64,000 bases of DNA from Nanobdellati archaeon (GCA_019429005.1 JAHYJR010000001.1:131232-195231); one strand, 5' to 3'. Numbered from the stretch's first letter, positions 8,512 through 18,010 are shown. The notes: a model not told the origin generated them from the sequence alone. Program-made: numbers and translations.

Positions 8512-9483
8512 TTAGGTTTTTATTATATCTTTATTTATTTTTAAATTGTTAAACATTAAAAGTATGAATCCTGGAACTGTGCCTAAATAATTTATGAAAA
8601 GTATACCTAAAGATAATAGTACTGCAGATTCTGGTGCAATCAAAATAAATGATAATAAATATATCATTAAAACATCACGAGTTCCAATTCCAGAAATAGA
8701 TATTGGTATAATCTCAATTAGTACTACTAAGGGCATAATTGATAAAATCATAATATAACTGATATTTATGTTAAGTCCTTGTGACATAAGATACGTTTGA
8801 AAAAATATAATTATCCAGGAACTTAATGTTAATATTAATGTTTTTAAAAGTGTAATTTTTTTATTTGAAAGTTTATTGAAAAACGCATAAAATTCGTGAA
8901 AATTAATTCGGATTTTATCTTTGTGTTTTTCGGGTATTAATTTATTGAAAAACGGTTTTAATATTTTTTTAACAATATTTTTTTTGGTGATTGAAATAAG
9001 CATAATAAAAAGTATTGTAATTGAAACAAAAAATAAATTTATAGTAATTTCTGAATTTCCAAATCTATATGCAAAAAATAATGTTCCAAAAATTGCCATT
9101 ATTATCAGTATAATAATATCTTCAATTCGATCAGCAATAATTGTTATTATTGAATGATTTAAAGCTAATTTGCTTGTTTTTTTAAGTTCTAATGCTCTTG
9201 TGAAATCACCAAGTCTACCAGGTGTGAATGTGCCGATAGAATTCCCTATCATAATTCCTTTGATGTAATTAGTGAGACTATCTGTTATATTGTATGTCTC
9301 TGTTAAAAGTTTCCATCTTAGGGCTTTAATAAAAAAAAGGGGTATAAACAATAGAATTATTGGGATAATATAAATCAAATTTATATTTCTGATTTGGTTT
9401 AGTATGTTTTCAAGTCCTGTCGCTTGTATTATGTATATAAATAGTAATACTCCTAAAAGTCGAAAGTACTTCATATGATTCAT
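8512..9483 (-). CDS. LPG synthase TM-region / UPF0104 family membrane protein (possible flippase)
   Basis: A polytopic protein with about eight hydrophobic segments that matches the lysylphosphatidylglycerol synthetase transmembrane region family (AglD/UPF0104 type), with the conserved G-x-x-x-P-G-R-L-G-D-F-x-R segment near residue 90 and E-x-I-P-I-S-I-S-G-I-G-T-R-D near 260. Members lacking the synthetase domain are found in glycan clusters and have been proposed to move lipid-linked sugars. I prefer the ATG at 9483 (or 9474) over the furthest one at 9525, because 9525 overlaps the divergent gene and would lie upstream of the shared TATA-like element at about 9501-9510. Confidence 0.75.
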   Translation of the reverse strand: MNHMKYFRLLGVLLFIYIIQATGLENILNQIRNINLIYIIPIILLFIPLFFIKALRWKLLTETYNITDSLTNYIKGIMIGNSIGTFTPGRLGDFTRALELKKTSKLALNHSIITIIADRIEDIIILIIMAIFGTLFFAYRFGNSEITINLFFVSITILFIMLISITKKNIVKKILKPFFNKLIPEKHKDKIRINFHEFYAFFNKLSNKKITLLKTLILTLSSWIIIFFQTYLMSQGLNINISYIMILSIMPLVVLIEIIPISISGIGTRDVLMIYLLSFILIAPESAVLLSLGILFINYLGTVPGFILLMFNNLKINKDIIKT

Positions 9484-9499
9484 GTTTAATTCTAGTATC

Positions 9500-9512
9500 T
9501 TATATTTATAAA
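9500..9512. promoter_or_regulatory. Likely bidirectional TATA element between divergent membrane genes
   Basis: A TATATTTATA-type tract lies about 25 bases from the preferred starts of both divergent genes (9483 on the minus strand, 9536 on the plus strand). That distance fits archaeal transcription starting at or next to the start codon (leaderless mRNAs). It argues against the longer ORF starts at 9525 and 9518, which overlap each other. Confidence 0.4.
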
Positions 9513-9535
9513 TCGTTATGTACAATTATCTGTAT

Positions 9536-11194
9536 ATGCCTAAAAAAAATAAAGAACTTCTTAAGAAAACAGAAATCAAGAAAACACAATCTGTTAAGAA
9601 ATCAGATATTAAGAAAACAAAATCTGTAAAGAAACTAGTTAAATCTAAAAATAAAAAATCTAAATTTAATTACGATAAATTGTTTGATACTAAATTTTAT
9701 TATGATTTGTTAGTTAAACATAAAGAAATACTTTTTTTACTTTTCTTCTTTGGATATATTTATTTTTCTACAATAAGTTCTTATGGCATGTTTATGTGGG
9801 ATGAGGCAGGGTATGCAAATATTGGAAAATCTATGTATGAAGATTTTGAGTTTGCACAAAATGGTCAGATTGAAACAGGTAGGAATTATGGTTTCCCTTT
9901 ATTGATTGCAACATCCTTTTTTATTTTTGGAGATACAACAGACACTGTTGCAAAAATGTCTGTATTATTTTCAAGTCTTTTAACTATTTTTGTAGTTTAT
10001 TTTTTTGTAAGGCGTATAATTAATAAGAATACAGCAATTTTATCAGCATTCATATTAGGAATATTGCCGTTATTTTGGAGTAATACTGCACATTTATTAT
10101 CAGAAGTACCATTTACAACCTTTTTCACAATTTCAATATTATCTTTTTATCATGGTATTAAATCAGATAAGCGGTATTTATATCTTGCATGGGCTTCATT
10201 AGGTTTTTCATATACAATAAGATATAATGCTATGTTATTTGGTCCCCCAATAATATTATATATGCTTACATTATTTGTATTGGATTGGAAAAAAACATTT
10301 AATCTTGTCAAAACAAAAGAATTTTTATTATCACCTTTTTTATTTGTTTTAGTTACAATACCATATTATATTTTGATGTATATGAATGGCGTTGATTTTA
10401 TTGAACAATTTAAACTTATGTCAGGTGGTCTAAGTCAATATGCTCTTGTCGTAAGTTCAATACCCTCATCTTTTTTTATTGTTCAATTACCGAATAATTT
10501 GACTTTTTTCTTAATGATATTAATGTTAATTGGTGTTGTATATGTGTTAAAAACAAAAAATGAATTTGGTATTTATTTATTATCACATATACTTATGGCT
10601 TTATTATATTTTTCATCTCAAGCATGGAAAGAATCACGATTCGTTTTATCTCTTACACCACTTTATGCAATCTTGATTGCAATCGCATTTATGAATGTTT
10701 TATATCCTATACTTAAAAGGGATATAAAAAGTAAAAATGTTGTATATTTAATAATGTTTGTTATTTTGTTATTTGCTGCAAAAGGGGCTTATACTAGTGC
10801 AATGATGCCTTTGACTTATAGCATCGCAAATGGTTACCCTGCACTTTTACAATCATCCGAATTCATTAAAAATAATGTTGGTGAAGATGAAACCTTTATG
10901 GCTGTAGGTCCGCAGTATAATTGGTATGCTGATAGAATTGTAACTAGTTATGGACGAAATATAACTGACGTTGTATCTATTTTAGAAGCAAATCCAAAAA
11001 TCCGTTTTATTGTTATAAATAATTATGAAAGGAGTGTTCCGTCCTTTTTACTTGAGTCTTTTAGTACCATTTTTAATCAAGATGATTTCACATCAGGGTA
11101 TGTATTTATTTTTGGAGACGAAAAAAATAAATTTAGGGATATTGTTATTGAATCTCAATATTATATAGTGAAAGTAAAACCGTTATTAAATTAA
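9536..11194 (+). CDS. GT-C (PMT/ArnT-like) membrane glycosyltransferase with lysine-rich N-terminus
   Basis: About 552 residues. A lysine-rich leader of about 45 residues, with repeated K-K-T-x-S-V-K-K units, precedes the first membrane helix. After that helix comes M-W-D-E-A-G-Y, the Asp-Glu pair that in PMT/ArnT enzymes forms the catalytic extracytoplasmic loop. Nine to eleven further helices follow, then a soluble C-terminal domain of about 100 residues. Such enzymes use polyprenyl-phosphate sugars as donors and act on the outer face of the membrane. The ATG at 9536 fits the TATA element better than the ATG at 9518. A methyltransferase gene follows after 22 bases. Confidence 0.8.
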   Translation: MPKKNKELLKKTEIKKTQSVKKSDIKKTKSVKKLVKSKNKKSKFNYDKLFDTKFYYDLLVKHKEILFLLFFFGYIYFSTISSYGMFMWDEAGYANIGKSMYEDFEFAQNGQIETGRNYGFPLLIATSFFIFGDTTDTVAKMSVLFSSLLTIFVVYFFVRRIINKNTAILSAFILGILPLFWSNTAHLLSEVPFTTFFTISILSFYHGIKSDKRYLYLAWASLGFSYTIRYNAMLFGPPIILYMLTLFVLDWKKTFNLVKTKEFLLSPFLFVLVTIPYYILMYMNGVDFIEQFKLMSGGLSQYALVVSSIPSSFFIVQLPNNLTFFLMILMLIGVVYVLKTKNEFGIYLLSHILMALLYFSSQAWKESRFVLSLTPLYAILIAIAFMNVLYPILKRDIKSKNVVYLIMFVILLFAAKGAYTSAMMPLTYSIANGYPALLQSSEFIKNNVGEDETFMAVGPQYNWYADRIVTSYGRNITDVVSILEANPKIRFIVINNYERSVPSFLLESFSTIFNQDDFTSGYVFIFGDEKNKFRDIVIESQYYIVKVKPLLN

Positions 11195-11216
11195 GTATAC
11201 ATAGGGATTATAAATT

Positions 11217-11810
11217 ATGAATCGTTTAACAAGAGGTTATGGTTTTCTTGAAGTTTTTCTTGCAAAAAAGCGTGCAAGTATTGCTAATGATTTAATACCT
11301 GATAATATAAGATCTGGTTCGATATTAGATATTGGTTGCGGATCTTATCCTTTTTTTTTAAATACTATTAAATTTAATAAGAAATATGGTATTGATAATA
11401 GTTTGAAAAAAGATGCTTTGAACACAAAAAAAATGTTTTTAAAAAAATATAATATTTTAAATAATAAATCGTTACCTTTTGAAGATAATTATTTTGACTG
11501 TATAACCTTACTCGCTGTAATTGAACATTTAGATAATAGTACTTTTTTAAATATTTTAAAAGAATGTAAACGTGTTTTGAAAAAAGACGGTCTTTTAATT
11601 ATGACAACACCAACTTCTTATGGTCATATTCTTCTAAATATCATGGCAAAATGTTATTTAGTTTCAAAAGAAGAAATAAATGAACATAAATATGTTTTCA
11701 CAAAAAACAAATTAGAGTCTTTTTTGATAAAATCCGGTTTTGACAAAAACAATATAAATATAAATTATTTTGAATTTATGCTGAATTTTTCTATTTTAGT
11801 TAAAAAATGA
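11217..11810 (+). CDS. Class I SAM-dependent methyltransferase
   Basis: A 197-residue methyltransferase with motif I S-I-L-D-I-G-C-G-S at residues 35-43, an acidic residue after the second strand (Y-G-I-D-N, near 57) and D-C-I-T-L-L-A-V-I-E-H-L near 92-103, the usual Methyltransf_11/23 arrangement. It is placed directly after a GT-C gene with a 22-base gap and is therefore likely a glycan O-methyltransferase, although no acceptor can be named. Its last codon is 3 bp from the end of the convergent gene 11814-13241, so there is practically no terminator space between them. Confidence 0.78.
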   Translation: MNRLTRGYGFLEVFLAKKRASIANDLIPDNIRSGSILDIGCGSYPFFLNTIKFNKKYGIDNSLKKDALNTKKMFLKKYNILNNKSLPFEDNYFDCITLLAVIEHLDNSTFLNILKECKRVLKKDGLLIMTTPTSYGHILLNIMAKCYLVSKEEINEHKYVFTKNKLESFLIKSGFDKNNININYFEFMLNFSILVKK

Positions 11811-11813
11811 TTT

Positions 11814-13241
11814 TTATTGTCTATATATGATAAAAACCGTTTGATTCTTATTTTTTATTTCAGATATTTTTTGATATTTATTATTTATATTGTGATAATA
11901 TTTTGAATTGAATGTATAATCTTTAGGTGGTCTAATTGAAGTGTTTTTTAGTTTTATTAGTTTGATATCTTTTCCAAGTATTTTCGGATAATCATAGGCG
12001 CCTATTGGTTCTCTTTCAAATTCGGAATAAATTGAAAGTATTATATAGTCTGTATTTACTTTTTGATCCGTATTATTTGTTAGAATTGGTATCACATTAT
12101 ATCCTGTTATCATCTTTAGCATATCTGGCATATATTCGGATTGTATTATTGTATTATTATCGAATGTTTGTATCTCATTTGCAAGAATATCAATACCCCA
12201 ATGTGTATTGTTATCAAGGGTACTAATAGCTATTGTTTCTAATGACGTGAACATCATTAAAAGTATAAATAATATTTTTGAAATTTTAGGGGTTATTATT
12301 TTTATTTTATTATAACCAATTGTTGCTATTATGGCATATATTCCAAAAAGTGGTGCTATAAATCGTACTTCTTTCCACCCTAGACTTGTGAATGCAAAAA
12401 GTATAGTTAAAAATGAAATTAATAAATACGTTTGTTCTTTCTTTTTTTCTTTCAATGTTTGGTATATTCCAATTATAAAAAACAAACTCCAAGGTATAAT
12501 CGTAAGACGTATCATATAAAAAAGAATACTTATGGTATGTGTTTTTGAGACTGTTGAAAATCCATTTAAATAATCCATACCTGTTGATCCTGAAAGAATC
12601 CACATTGTGGTAATTATTGTTAAAAAAAGTATTATTGTAATAATTATCGGTATTATCATTGATTTTTTTGTAAACATTGATATTTTTTTTTGTGTTAATG
12701 CATATAAAAAATATATTGGTATTAGTATAAATCCAGTTATTTTTGTTAATATTGAAACTAATGTAAATATACACGTTTTATAAAAATACGATTCTTTTAT
12801 TTCAACTGTTTTAAAAAAATAAAGTAATGCTATTGAACTAAAAGCTAATAAGGGTATATCAACAATAAGACGAGTACTATATCTCCAAAAATAAGGTATA
12901 GTTAATAATATTATTGAAGGTGTAAATCCATCTTTAATAAGTGTTTTACCCAAAAAGAAAACAGCTATGACAGCAAATATTGAAAATATTAATGGGATAA
13001 TAAACATTATTGTTAGCATTTTTATATTTAATGCCAATAATATTGAAATAAAAAAAGGTATTATAGGACCCCGATGTATTATGCTGTATGGATAATCTAA
13101 TGATAATATACTTTCTCCTGCAAAGAGATAATCATAAGTGTCAGGATAAAAAGAATGTTGTGGATAAAGTATTATATATAAAATTATTGTAATTATAATC
13201 AATAAGATTAATTTTTTTTTATCATCATTATATTGTTTCAT
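11814..13241 (-). CDS. GT-C family membrane glycosyltransferase
   Basis: A 475-residue polytopic protein with about ten helices. After the first helix comes Y-P-x-x-x-F-Y-P-D-T-Y-D-Y (residues 26-38), corresponding to the acidic first-loop motif of PMT_2/ArnT-type enzymes but with an aspartate in place of the usual Asp-Glu pair. The last 100 residues form a soluble tail that contains Y-I-I-L-S-I-Y-S-E-F-E and ends F-I-I-Y-R. The same tail pattern recurs in the products of 21325-22740 and 28790-30370, so these three are paralogues. Donor is presumably a dolichyl-phosphate sugar. The gene starts at 13241 and lies just downstream of the GT2 gene. Confidence 0.75.
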   Translation of the reverse strand: MKQYNDDKKKLILLIIITIILYIILYPQHSFYPDTYDYLFAGESILSLDYPYSIIHRGPIIPFFISILLALNIKMLTIMFIIPLIFSIFAVIAVFFLGKTLIKDGFTPSIILLTIPYFWRYSTRLIVDIPLLAFSSIALLYFFKTVEIKESYFYKTCIFTLVSILTKITGFILIPIYFLYALTQKKISMFTKKSMIIPIIITIILFLTIITTMWILSGSTGMDYLNGFSTVSKTHTISILFYMIRLTIIPWSLFFIIGIYQTLKEKKKEQTYLLISFLTILFAFTSLGWKEVRFIAPLFGIYAIIATIGYNKIKIITPKISKILFILLMMFTSLETIAISTLDNNTHWGIDILANEIQTFDNNTIIQSEYMPDMLKMITGYNVIPILTNNTDQKVNTDYIILSIYSEFEREPIGAYDYPKILGKDIKLIKLKNTSIRPPKDYTFNSKYYHNINNKYQKISEIKNKNQTVFIIYRQ

Positions 13242-13287
13242 TTTATCTTATAGATCATATAATTTTAAAATAGTTTCTATTATTGGA

Positions 13288-14226
13288 TTATAAACCTTTT
13301 GTTATTTTTATGTTTTCTTCTATCCTATCCAATTTTTTTGTAAGATAATCTATCACAACACCTATAGAAAAGACCTGTACAGATATCAAAAGCAATAACG
13401 TAGTCAATAATGGATAATATCCATGAATTGCAGGGATACTATAAACATACCATTTTATAGTTTCGATTATTGAAATACTACCAAAATAAAACGCAATAAT
13501 TGTTAACATAATACTAGGAATCATAATCGCTTTAGAGATAATTGATGTCTCCTTTATACCAATTGAAATCAAAGCTTTAAACATCTTAAACCCATCAACA
13601 ACCGGATTTAATTTAGATGTACCCAATCGTTCTCTATATTCAATAGGTATTTCAACAATATTATATCCGTATTTTGCTGATCGTACTGTCATCTTTGTTT
13701 CAAACTCAAGGCTTTTTGCTTTAACATCAAGTTTATCAAACATATCTTTTCTAAATGCTCTGTATCCTGTTTGACCATCTGTTATGTTTACACAACTTAT
13801 GTATGTTGTAAGAAATGAAAAGAGTGTATTTCCTACACGATTAAATAACGGCATGTTATTTATACCATTTAAAAATCTTGAACCTAGTACAAGGTCAGCA
13901 CCATTGTCAAGTTCTTTAATAAAATTAGTTATATATCTTGCAGGGTATGTATAATCCGCGTCAGTAAGGATTATGTAGTCACCTGTTGCGGCATTGATAC
14001 CTGTTCGAATTCCACCAACTTTACCCTGATTGATTTTATGTTTAATTACTTTGATATTTTTATGTTCTTTTGATAATTTTAATGATCTTGGATATGTTTT
14101 ATCGCTTGACCCATCATCAACAATGATTATTTCAATTGAATCTTTAAACTGTTCAAGTATCTCATTTACAACAGGTTCTATAGCTTCTTCTTCATTGTAT
14201 GCAGGAATAATTATTGATGCTTTCAT
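13288..14226 (-). CDS. GT2 glycosyltransferase, dolichyl-phosphate-sugar synthase type
   Basis: About 312 residues. It contains I-I-I-P-A-Y-N-E-E at the N-terminus, I-I-V-D-D-G-S-S-D-K-T, and T-D-A-D-Y-T-Y-P, whose DAD/DYTYP residues bind the metal and nucleotide sugar. It has a C-terminal pair of hydrophobic helices (about residues 235-295). The later acceptor-loop region includes S-L-E-F-E-T-K-M-T, as in the 7594-8469 product. This is the AglJ/DPM-like type that charges dolichyl phosphate on the cytoplasmic side. Two in-frame ATG codons exist (14235 and 14226); the second gives the normal M-K-A-S-I-I-I-P beginning of the family. Its neighbours are a GT-C gene and the UDP-xylose synthase-like gene. 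Confidence 0.85.
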   Translation of the reverse strand: MKASIIIPAYNEEEAIEPVVNEILEQFKDSIEIIIVDDGSSDKTYPRSLKLSKEHKNIKVIKHKINQGKVGGIRTGINAATGDYIILTDADYTYPARYITNFIKELDNGADLVLGSRFLNGINNMPLFNRVGNTLFSFLTTYISCVNITDGQTGYRAFRKDMFDKLDVKAKSLEFETKMTVRSAKYGYNIVEIPIEYRERLGTSKLNPVVDGFKMFKALISIGIKETSIISKAIMIPSIMLTIIAFYFGSISIIETIKWYVYSIPAIHGYYPLLTTLLLLISVQVFSIGVVIDYLTKKLDRIEENIKITKGL

Positions 14227-14276
14227 AGGTATCATCTAAATCTTATTTTCTTTTTTTTGTTTATATGCATTACGTT

Positions 14277-15209
14277 TTATTTAAGATTTTCAAAATATTC
14301 AATAGTTTTTTTAAGACCAATATTTAATTCAATTTTTGGTTCCCAACCCAATAATGCTTTAGCTTTTGTTATATCTGGTTTTCTTCGTGTTGGGTCATCT
14401 TCAGGTATTTCTTTAAAGATAATATTGGATTTAGATCCAATTATTTCTTTAATTTTTTCAGCCGTTTCAAGTATTGTATATTCATCAGGATTTCCAAGAT
14501 TAACAACTTCTGCAGAAACGTCCGAAAACATAAGTTTCATCAAGCCATCTACAAGGTCATCAACATAACAGAAACTTCTAGTCTGTGAACCAGAACCATA
14601 TACAGTTAAATCTTCATTTTCTAATGCTTGGTTTATGAAATTTGGCATTACACGTCCATCATTTGCACGCATCCTAGGTCCGTATGTATTAAATATTCTC
14701 GCAAGCACAACATTTAAATTATATTCTCGGTGATATGCCATAGTGATTGCTTCAGCGAACCGTTTTGCTTCGTCATAACAACTTCTAGGACCTATTGGAT
14801 TAACATTACCGAAATATGTCTCTTTTTGAGGATGTTCTAAAGGGTCTCCGTATGTTTCAGAAGTTGATGCAAGTAAAAATCGTGCATTATTATTTTTTGC
14901 AATTTCAAGAATATTTTTTGTTCCGATAGAACCTGTAAGTAATGTCTCAATAGGTATGTTTTGATAATCAATTGGTGATGCGGGAGATGCAAGGTGGAAT
15001 ATGTAATCAATATCTTCAAGTTCTAGGGGGTCCTGCACATCATGAATTATATTTTTAAAATTAGGATTATCTTTGTGTTGCGTTAAATTTTGTTTTGAAC
15101 CTGTAATCAAATTATCTATAGATATAACTTCATAATTCAGTTCTAATAGTTTATCAACAAGGTGGGACCCAATAAAACCCGAACCACCTGTAACAATAAT
15201 TCTTTCCAT
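14277..15209 (-). CDS. UDP-glucuronate decarboxylase (UDP-xylose synthase)-like short-chain dehydrogenase
   Basis: About 310 residues of the extended SDR family. The NAD-binding motif G-G-S-G-F-I-G lies at residues 8-14, the catalytic S/T-S-E at 116-118 and Y-x3-K at 145-149. Segments such as H-L-A-S-P-A-S-P, S-E-T-Y-G-D-P, N-P-I-G-P-R-S-C-Y-D-E, and R-I-F-N-T-Y-G-P-R-M-x3-D-G-R-V are specific to the UXS subgroup, which converts UDP-glucuronate to UDP-xylose. A GTG at 15218 overlaps the upstream stop but is better read as the GTGAT ribosome-binding site of the ATG at 15209. It is coupled to the GalU-like gene. Confidence 0.85.
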   Translation of the reverse strand: MERIIVTGGSGFIGSHLVDKLLELNYEVISIDNLITGSKQNLTQHKDNPNFKNIIHDVQDPLELEDIDYIFHLASPASPIDYQNIPIETLLTGSIGTKNILEIAKNNNARFLLASTSETYGDPLEHPQKETYFGNVNPIGPRSCYDEAKRFAEAITMAYHREYNLNVVLARIFNTYGPRMRANDGRVMPNFINQALENEDLTVYGSGSQTRSFCYVDDLVDGLMKLMFSDVSAEVVNLGNPDEYTILETAEKIKEIIGSKSNIIFKEIPEDDPTRRKPDITKAKALLGWEPKIELNIGLKKTIEYFENLK

Positions 15210-15214
15210 TTTAA

Positions 15215-16045
15215 TCACTTATTTATCTTTTCAGCAACAGAATTCCATTCTTCTGCTAATTTTGTTATATCCTCTTGAGTCTTATCTTTAAAAAATGCCC
15301 ATTGTGCTTGAAGATATGTTGCGGGTGAACCAATATCAAGCCAAGTTCCCGTATGTTTTAGGCCTATAATCTGTTCACCATTATCAATTCCAACCTGCAT
15401 AGCGTCTGTTAGCTGGACCTCATTATTTCGTCCTTTAGGTGTTTTTTCAATATATTCAAAGATTTTTTGATCAAGACAGTATATGCCGATTGATGCAAAA
15501 TATTTTCCATTAAATTCAAATGGTTTTTGTTCTGTCTCAGTTTGAGGTTTTTCAAATATGTCTGTAACTAGATGTAGGTTGTCTTTAATTTCTTTTAATT
15601 TAACAACACCCCATAGTTTAGGATCTTCAACTTCGTGTAAAAGTATTGTTGCAAGTGGTCGTTCACTTTTATGGATTTTTATCATATTTTTAAGAATCTG
15701 TTTAGGTTCTATTACTGTATCTCCAAGTATAACCATAAGTCCGAGCGTAGGGTCTCTAATCTTATTTTTACAGCAAAGAATTGCATGTCCAAGACCGCCC
15801 ATTTCTGTTTGATATACAAAGTCAATATCTATATTATGTAAATGACCATCTTTTACAAAATCCATAAGTGTTCCTTTCTTATGTCCTGTGATAATCAAAC
15901 TCCTATCAATTCCACAAGCATTCATAGATTCTAATCCATGTTCAATAAGTGTTTTAGAACCACACATAAGAAGTTCTTTTGGTATTGCATCTGTAATAGG
16001 CCGTAGTCTTGTACCTTTTCCAGCCGCAGGGATAATTCCTATCAT
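15215..16045 (-). CDS. Sugar-1-phosphate nucleotidyltransferase (GalU/AglF-like)
   Basis: A 276-residue nucleotidyltransferase. The signature P-A-A-G-K-G-T-R-L-R-P at residues 6-16 and I-P-K-E-L-L at 21-26 are the triphosphate- and base-binding loops of GalU/RmlA-type enzymes; I-P-K-E-x-L favours the UTP-glucose-1-phosphate uridylyltransferase subgroup. A later L-G-D-T segment carries the metal-binding aspartate. It probably makes UDP-glucose or a similar UDP-sugar feeding the adjoining UXS-like gene, but a UDP-glucose dehydrogenase would be needed between them and none of the clear UDP-glucose type is in the window. The stop lies inside the next gene's ribosome-binding site. Confidence 0.82.
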   Translation of the reverse strand: MIGIIPAAGKGTRLRPITDAIPKELLMCGSKTLIEHGLESMNACGIDRSLIITGHKKGTLMDFVKDGHLHNIDIDFVYQTEMGGLGHAILCCKNKIRDPTLGLMVILGDTVIEPKQILKNMIKIHKSERPLATILLHEVEDPKLWGVVKLKEIKDNLHLVTDIFEKPQTETEQKPFEFNGKYFASIGIYCLDQKIFEYIEKTPKGRNNEVQLTDAMQVGIDNGEQIIGLKHTGTWLDIGSPATYLQAQWAFFKDKTQEDITKLAEEWNSVAEKINK

Positions 16046-16050
16046 AATAA

Positions 16051-17809
16051 TCAGATATTTTTATATTTAATTTGATATACAATAACATTATTGTATTTTA
16101 TAATTTTATAAAACTTGGTTGTATTGTATTGTTTTAAAATAGTATCTAATTCTTTTTCTGAAAATTGTTTAATCATAGGTGTTTCAATAAAATAAATATT
16201 TTTTGGGTTTTGTATATTGTTACAATTATATTTGTATAATATGCCTTTTGTATTGTAATAATTATCAAGATAATAATCATAAGGTGGTGTGTTGGTTCCA
16301 TTTAAAAGAACAATACACGTTTGATTATTAATATTCTGTATTAAATAATTTGAAACAGATCTTGTATCTCCACAGTTGCCATTATTTAGAGATGGTGTGT
16401 TATATGCATTATCGGTATAATATTGATAACCATAAATTGTAAAAAAAACAATAATTGAAATATATAATATATTATAATATTTTTTGTTGATTTGTTTTAT
16501 TATTGAATATATACTATAAGAGATTCCTGTAAATATTAGTGGTAATATATATATAAGTTCTTTCAAATGGTTGAACTTTTTGTATTATATTAAGAGATAC
16601 TAGTATTATTGGGAACAGTATAAAAAAAGTTTTCCAGATGTCCGTTTTCTTTAGGTATATTAATATTGCACCAAGAACATAAAGAAAAATCCATAAACTA
16701 TAATGTAGTGGCAAACCAAAGAAAATATACGAACTTAAATGTTCAACAAATAATATTGACTCTGAAAAAGTCCATATAAATGTCCCTTTAGAAATTTTAG
16801 TAAGACTTTCAAGTCCAGAAACAATAATTACTGGAGAATATAATACAAATGTAGTGATTATTGTTGAACTCAAATAAATGATAAAACCATAAAGAATTTC
16901 TTTATTATTTGAGATTTTATCTTTAATTATATATAGGATAAAAAACGAAATCACAATAAAAAAATGTAGCATTGAAGGTATTGTGTATAATGCTAGGCTC
17001 ATAATGAAACCTAATGTTAACCAATATATGTTTTTGTTTGTTTTTAGTGCATAATGTGTTAATATTAATGATAATATACAAAAAGTGATAATCATACTAT
17101 ATCCACGTCCATCTGTGGAATATTGTATGTGAGGTTCTGATATTGACATAATTGTTGCCGTGAGTAATCCAACATCTTTGTTAAAAATAATTCGTGCAAA
17201 GATGTAACTCAATATTATCGATATTAGTCCAAATAAGAATGCAGGTAAACGTATAGCCATTTCAGAATTTCCAAATATATCTGTTGTGGTTTTAACAAAG
17301 ATTGTATGTAATAAATGATTGTTTGGAACATTATAAACCGATTGCGAAATGTATATTGGTTGCGATGCATATCTATTATATGAATATGCTTCATCAGTTC
17401 TTATAGGGTCATTAAGATGTGATATACGGAATGTTATCGCAATAAATAGTATTATAAATAAAATAAACATATGTTTTTTTTCATTTTTAATTTTGTTTAA
17501 TATTTTTTTAATTTGTTTTTTCGTAAATATCTCTATAAATTCCTTTTTGAGTCTGTTAAGATTTTGTTCAACCCATTTGTTTTTAATAAATAATAACAAA
17601 CTTACCAATATTGTTAGTCCAGAATATATTTTTAATTTAGTTTGAATATTTTCAAAACGTTCAAGTGTACACCAACTATGTGTTTCATTTACAGAACCCG
17701 TTTGGCATTTATTTTGTATTGTTATCGGGTTTAATATAATTGATGCAATTAAGAACGAGATACTTGATATAATGAAAAAAAGGATAATATATAATGTTAT
17801 TTTTTTCAT
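16051..17809 (-). pseudogene. GT-C (GT39-like) membrane glycosyltransferase split by a frameshift
   Basis: Two overlapping minus-strand reading frames (16514-17809 and 16051-16566) are halves of one protein. The first, 431 residues, has the family motif R-T-D-E-A-Y-S-Y in the first extracytoplasmic loop, then many helices, and ends in nonsense after V-Q-P-F-E-R-T-Y-I-Y-I. The second frame continues naturally as L-P-L-I-F-T-G-I-S-Y and has no ATG, only a TTG. The break is at an alternating AT tract, 16545-16555: one extra TA unit would restore a protein of about 585 residues. It could be an inactive gene, a phase-variable gene, or a read error. Two additional N-terminal helices before the DE motif are unusual. 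Confidence 0.8.
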
Positions 17810-17934
17810 AAGTATTATTTTATTTATTATTTTATAAATTTTATTATTTAAATTAGTAATAATATAAGTTATATTTTTAATTTATATTTAAATTATTTAT
17901 TTTTATAATTTTTTTAACAGTTGTATTAATGGGT

Positions 17935-18000
17935 TCAAAACAGTTTTTGAATCATATTTAATCCTATAAAATCTGCACCACCTGTTACAAGATATTTCAT
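17935..18000 (-). pseudogene. Remnant: first 21 codons of an NAD-dependent sugar epimerase
   Basis: Read on the minus strand from 18000, an ATG opens M-K-Y-L-V-T-G-G-A-D-F-I-G-L-N, the beginning of an extended SDR epimerase, and stops at TGA after 21 codons. It matches the start of the WbpP-like gene at 40701 over 20 identical bases plus flanking similarity, but the third glycine of the G-x2-G-x2-G neighbourhood is preceded by Asp instead of Gly. Nothing after codon 21 resembles an epimerase. It is most simply a truncated copy left by a deletion or recombination event between the two glycan sub-clusters. Confidence 0.7.
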
Positions 18001-18010
18001 AAGTACCAAA

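Noticed and set aside
16051..16566. A separate 171-residue gene
   Set aside because: It starts with TTG in the middle of a helix region and continues the preceding frame perfectly after a single TA change; treated as the second half of a disrupted GT-C gene.
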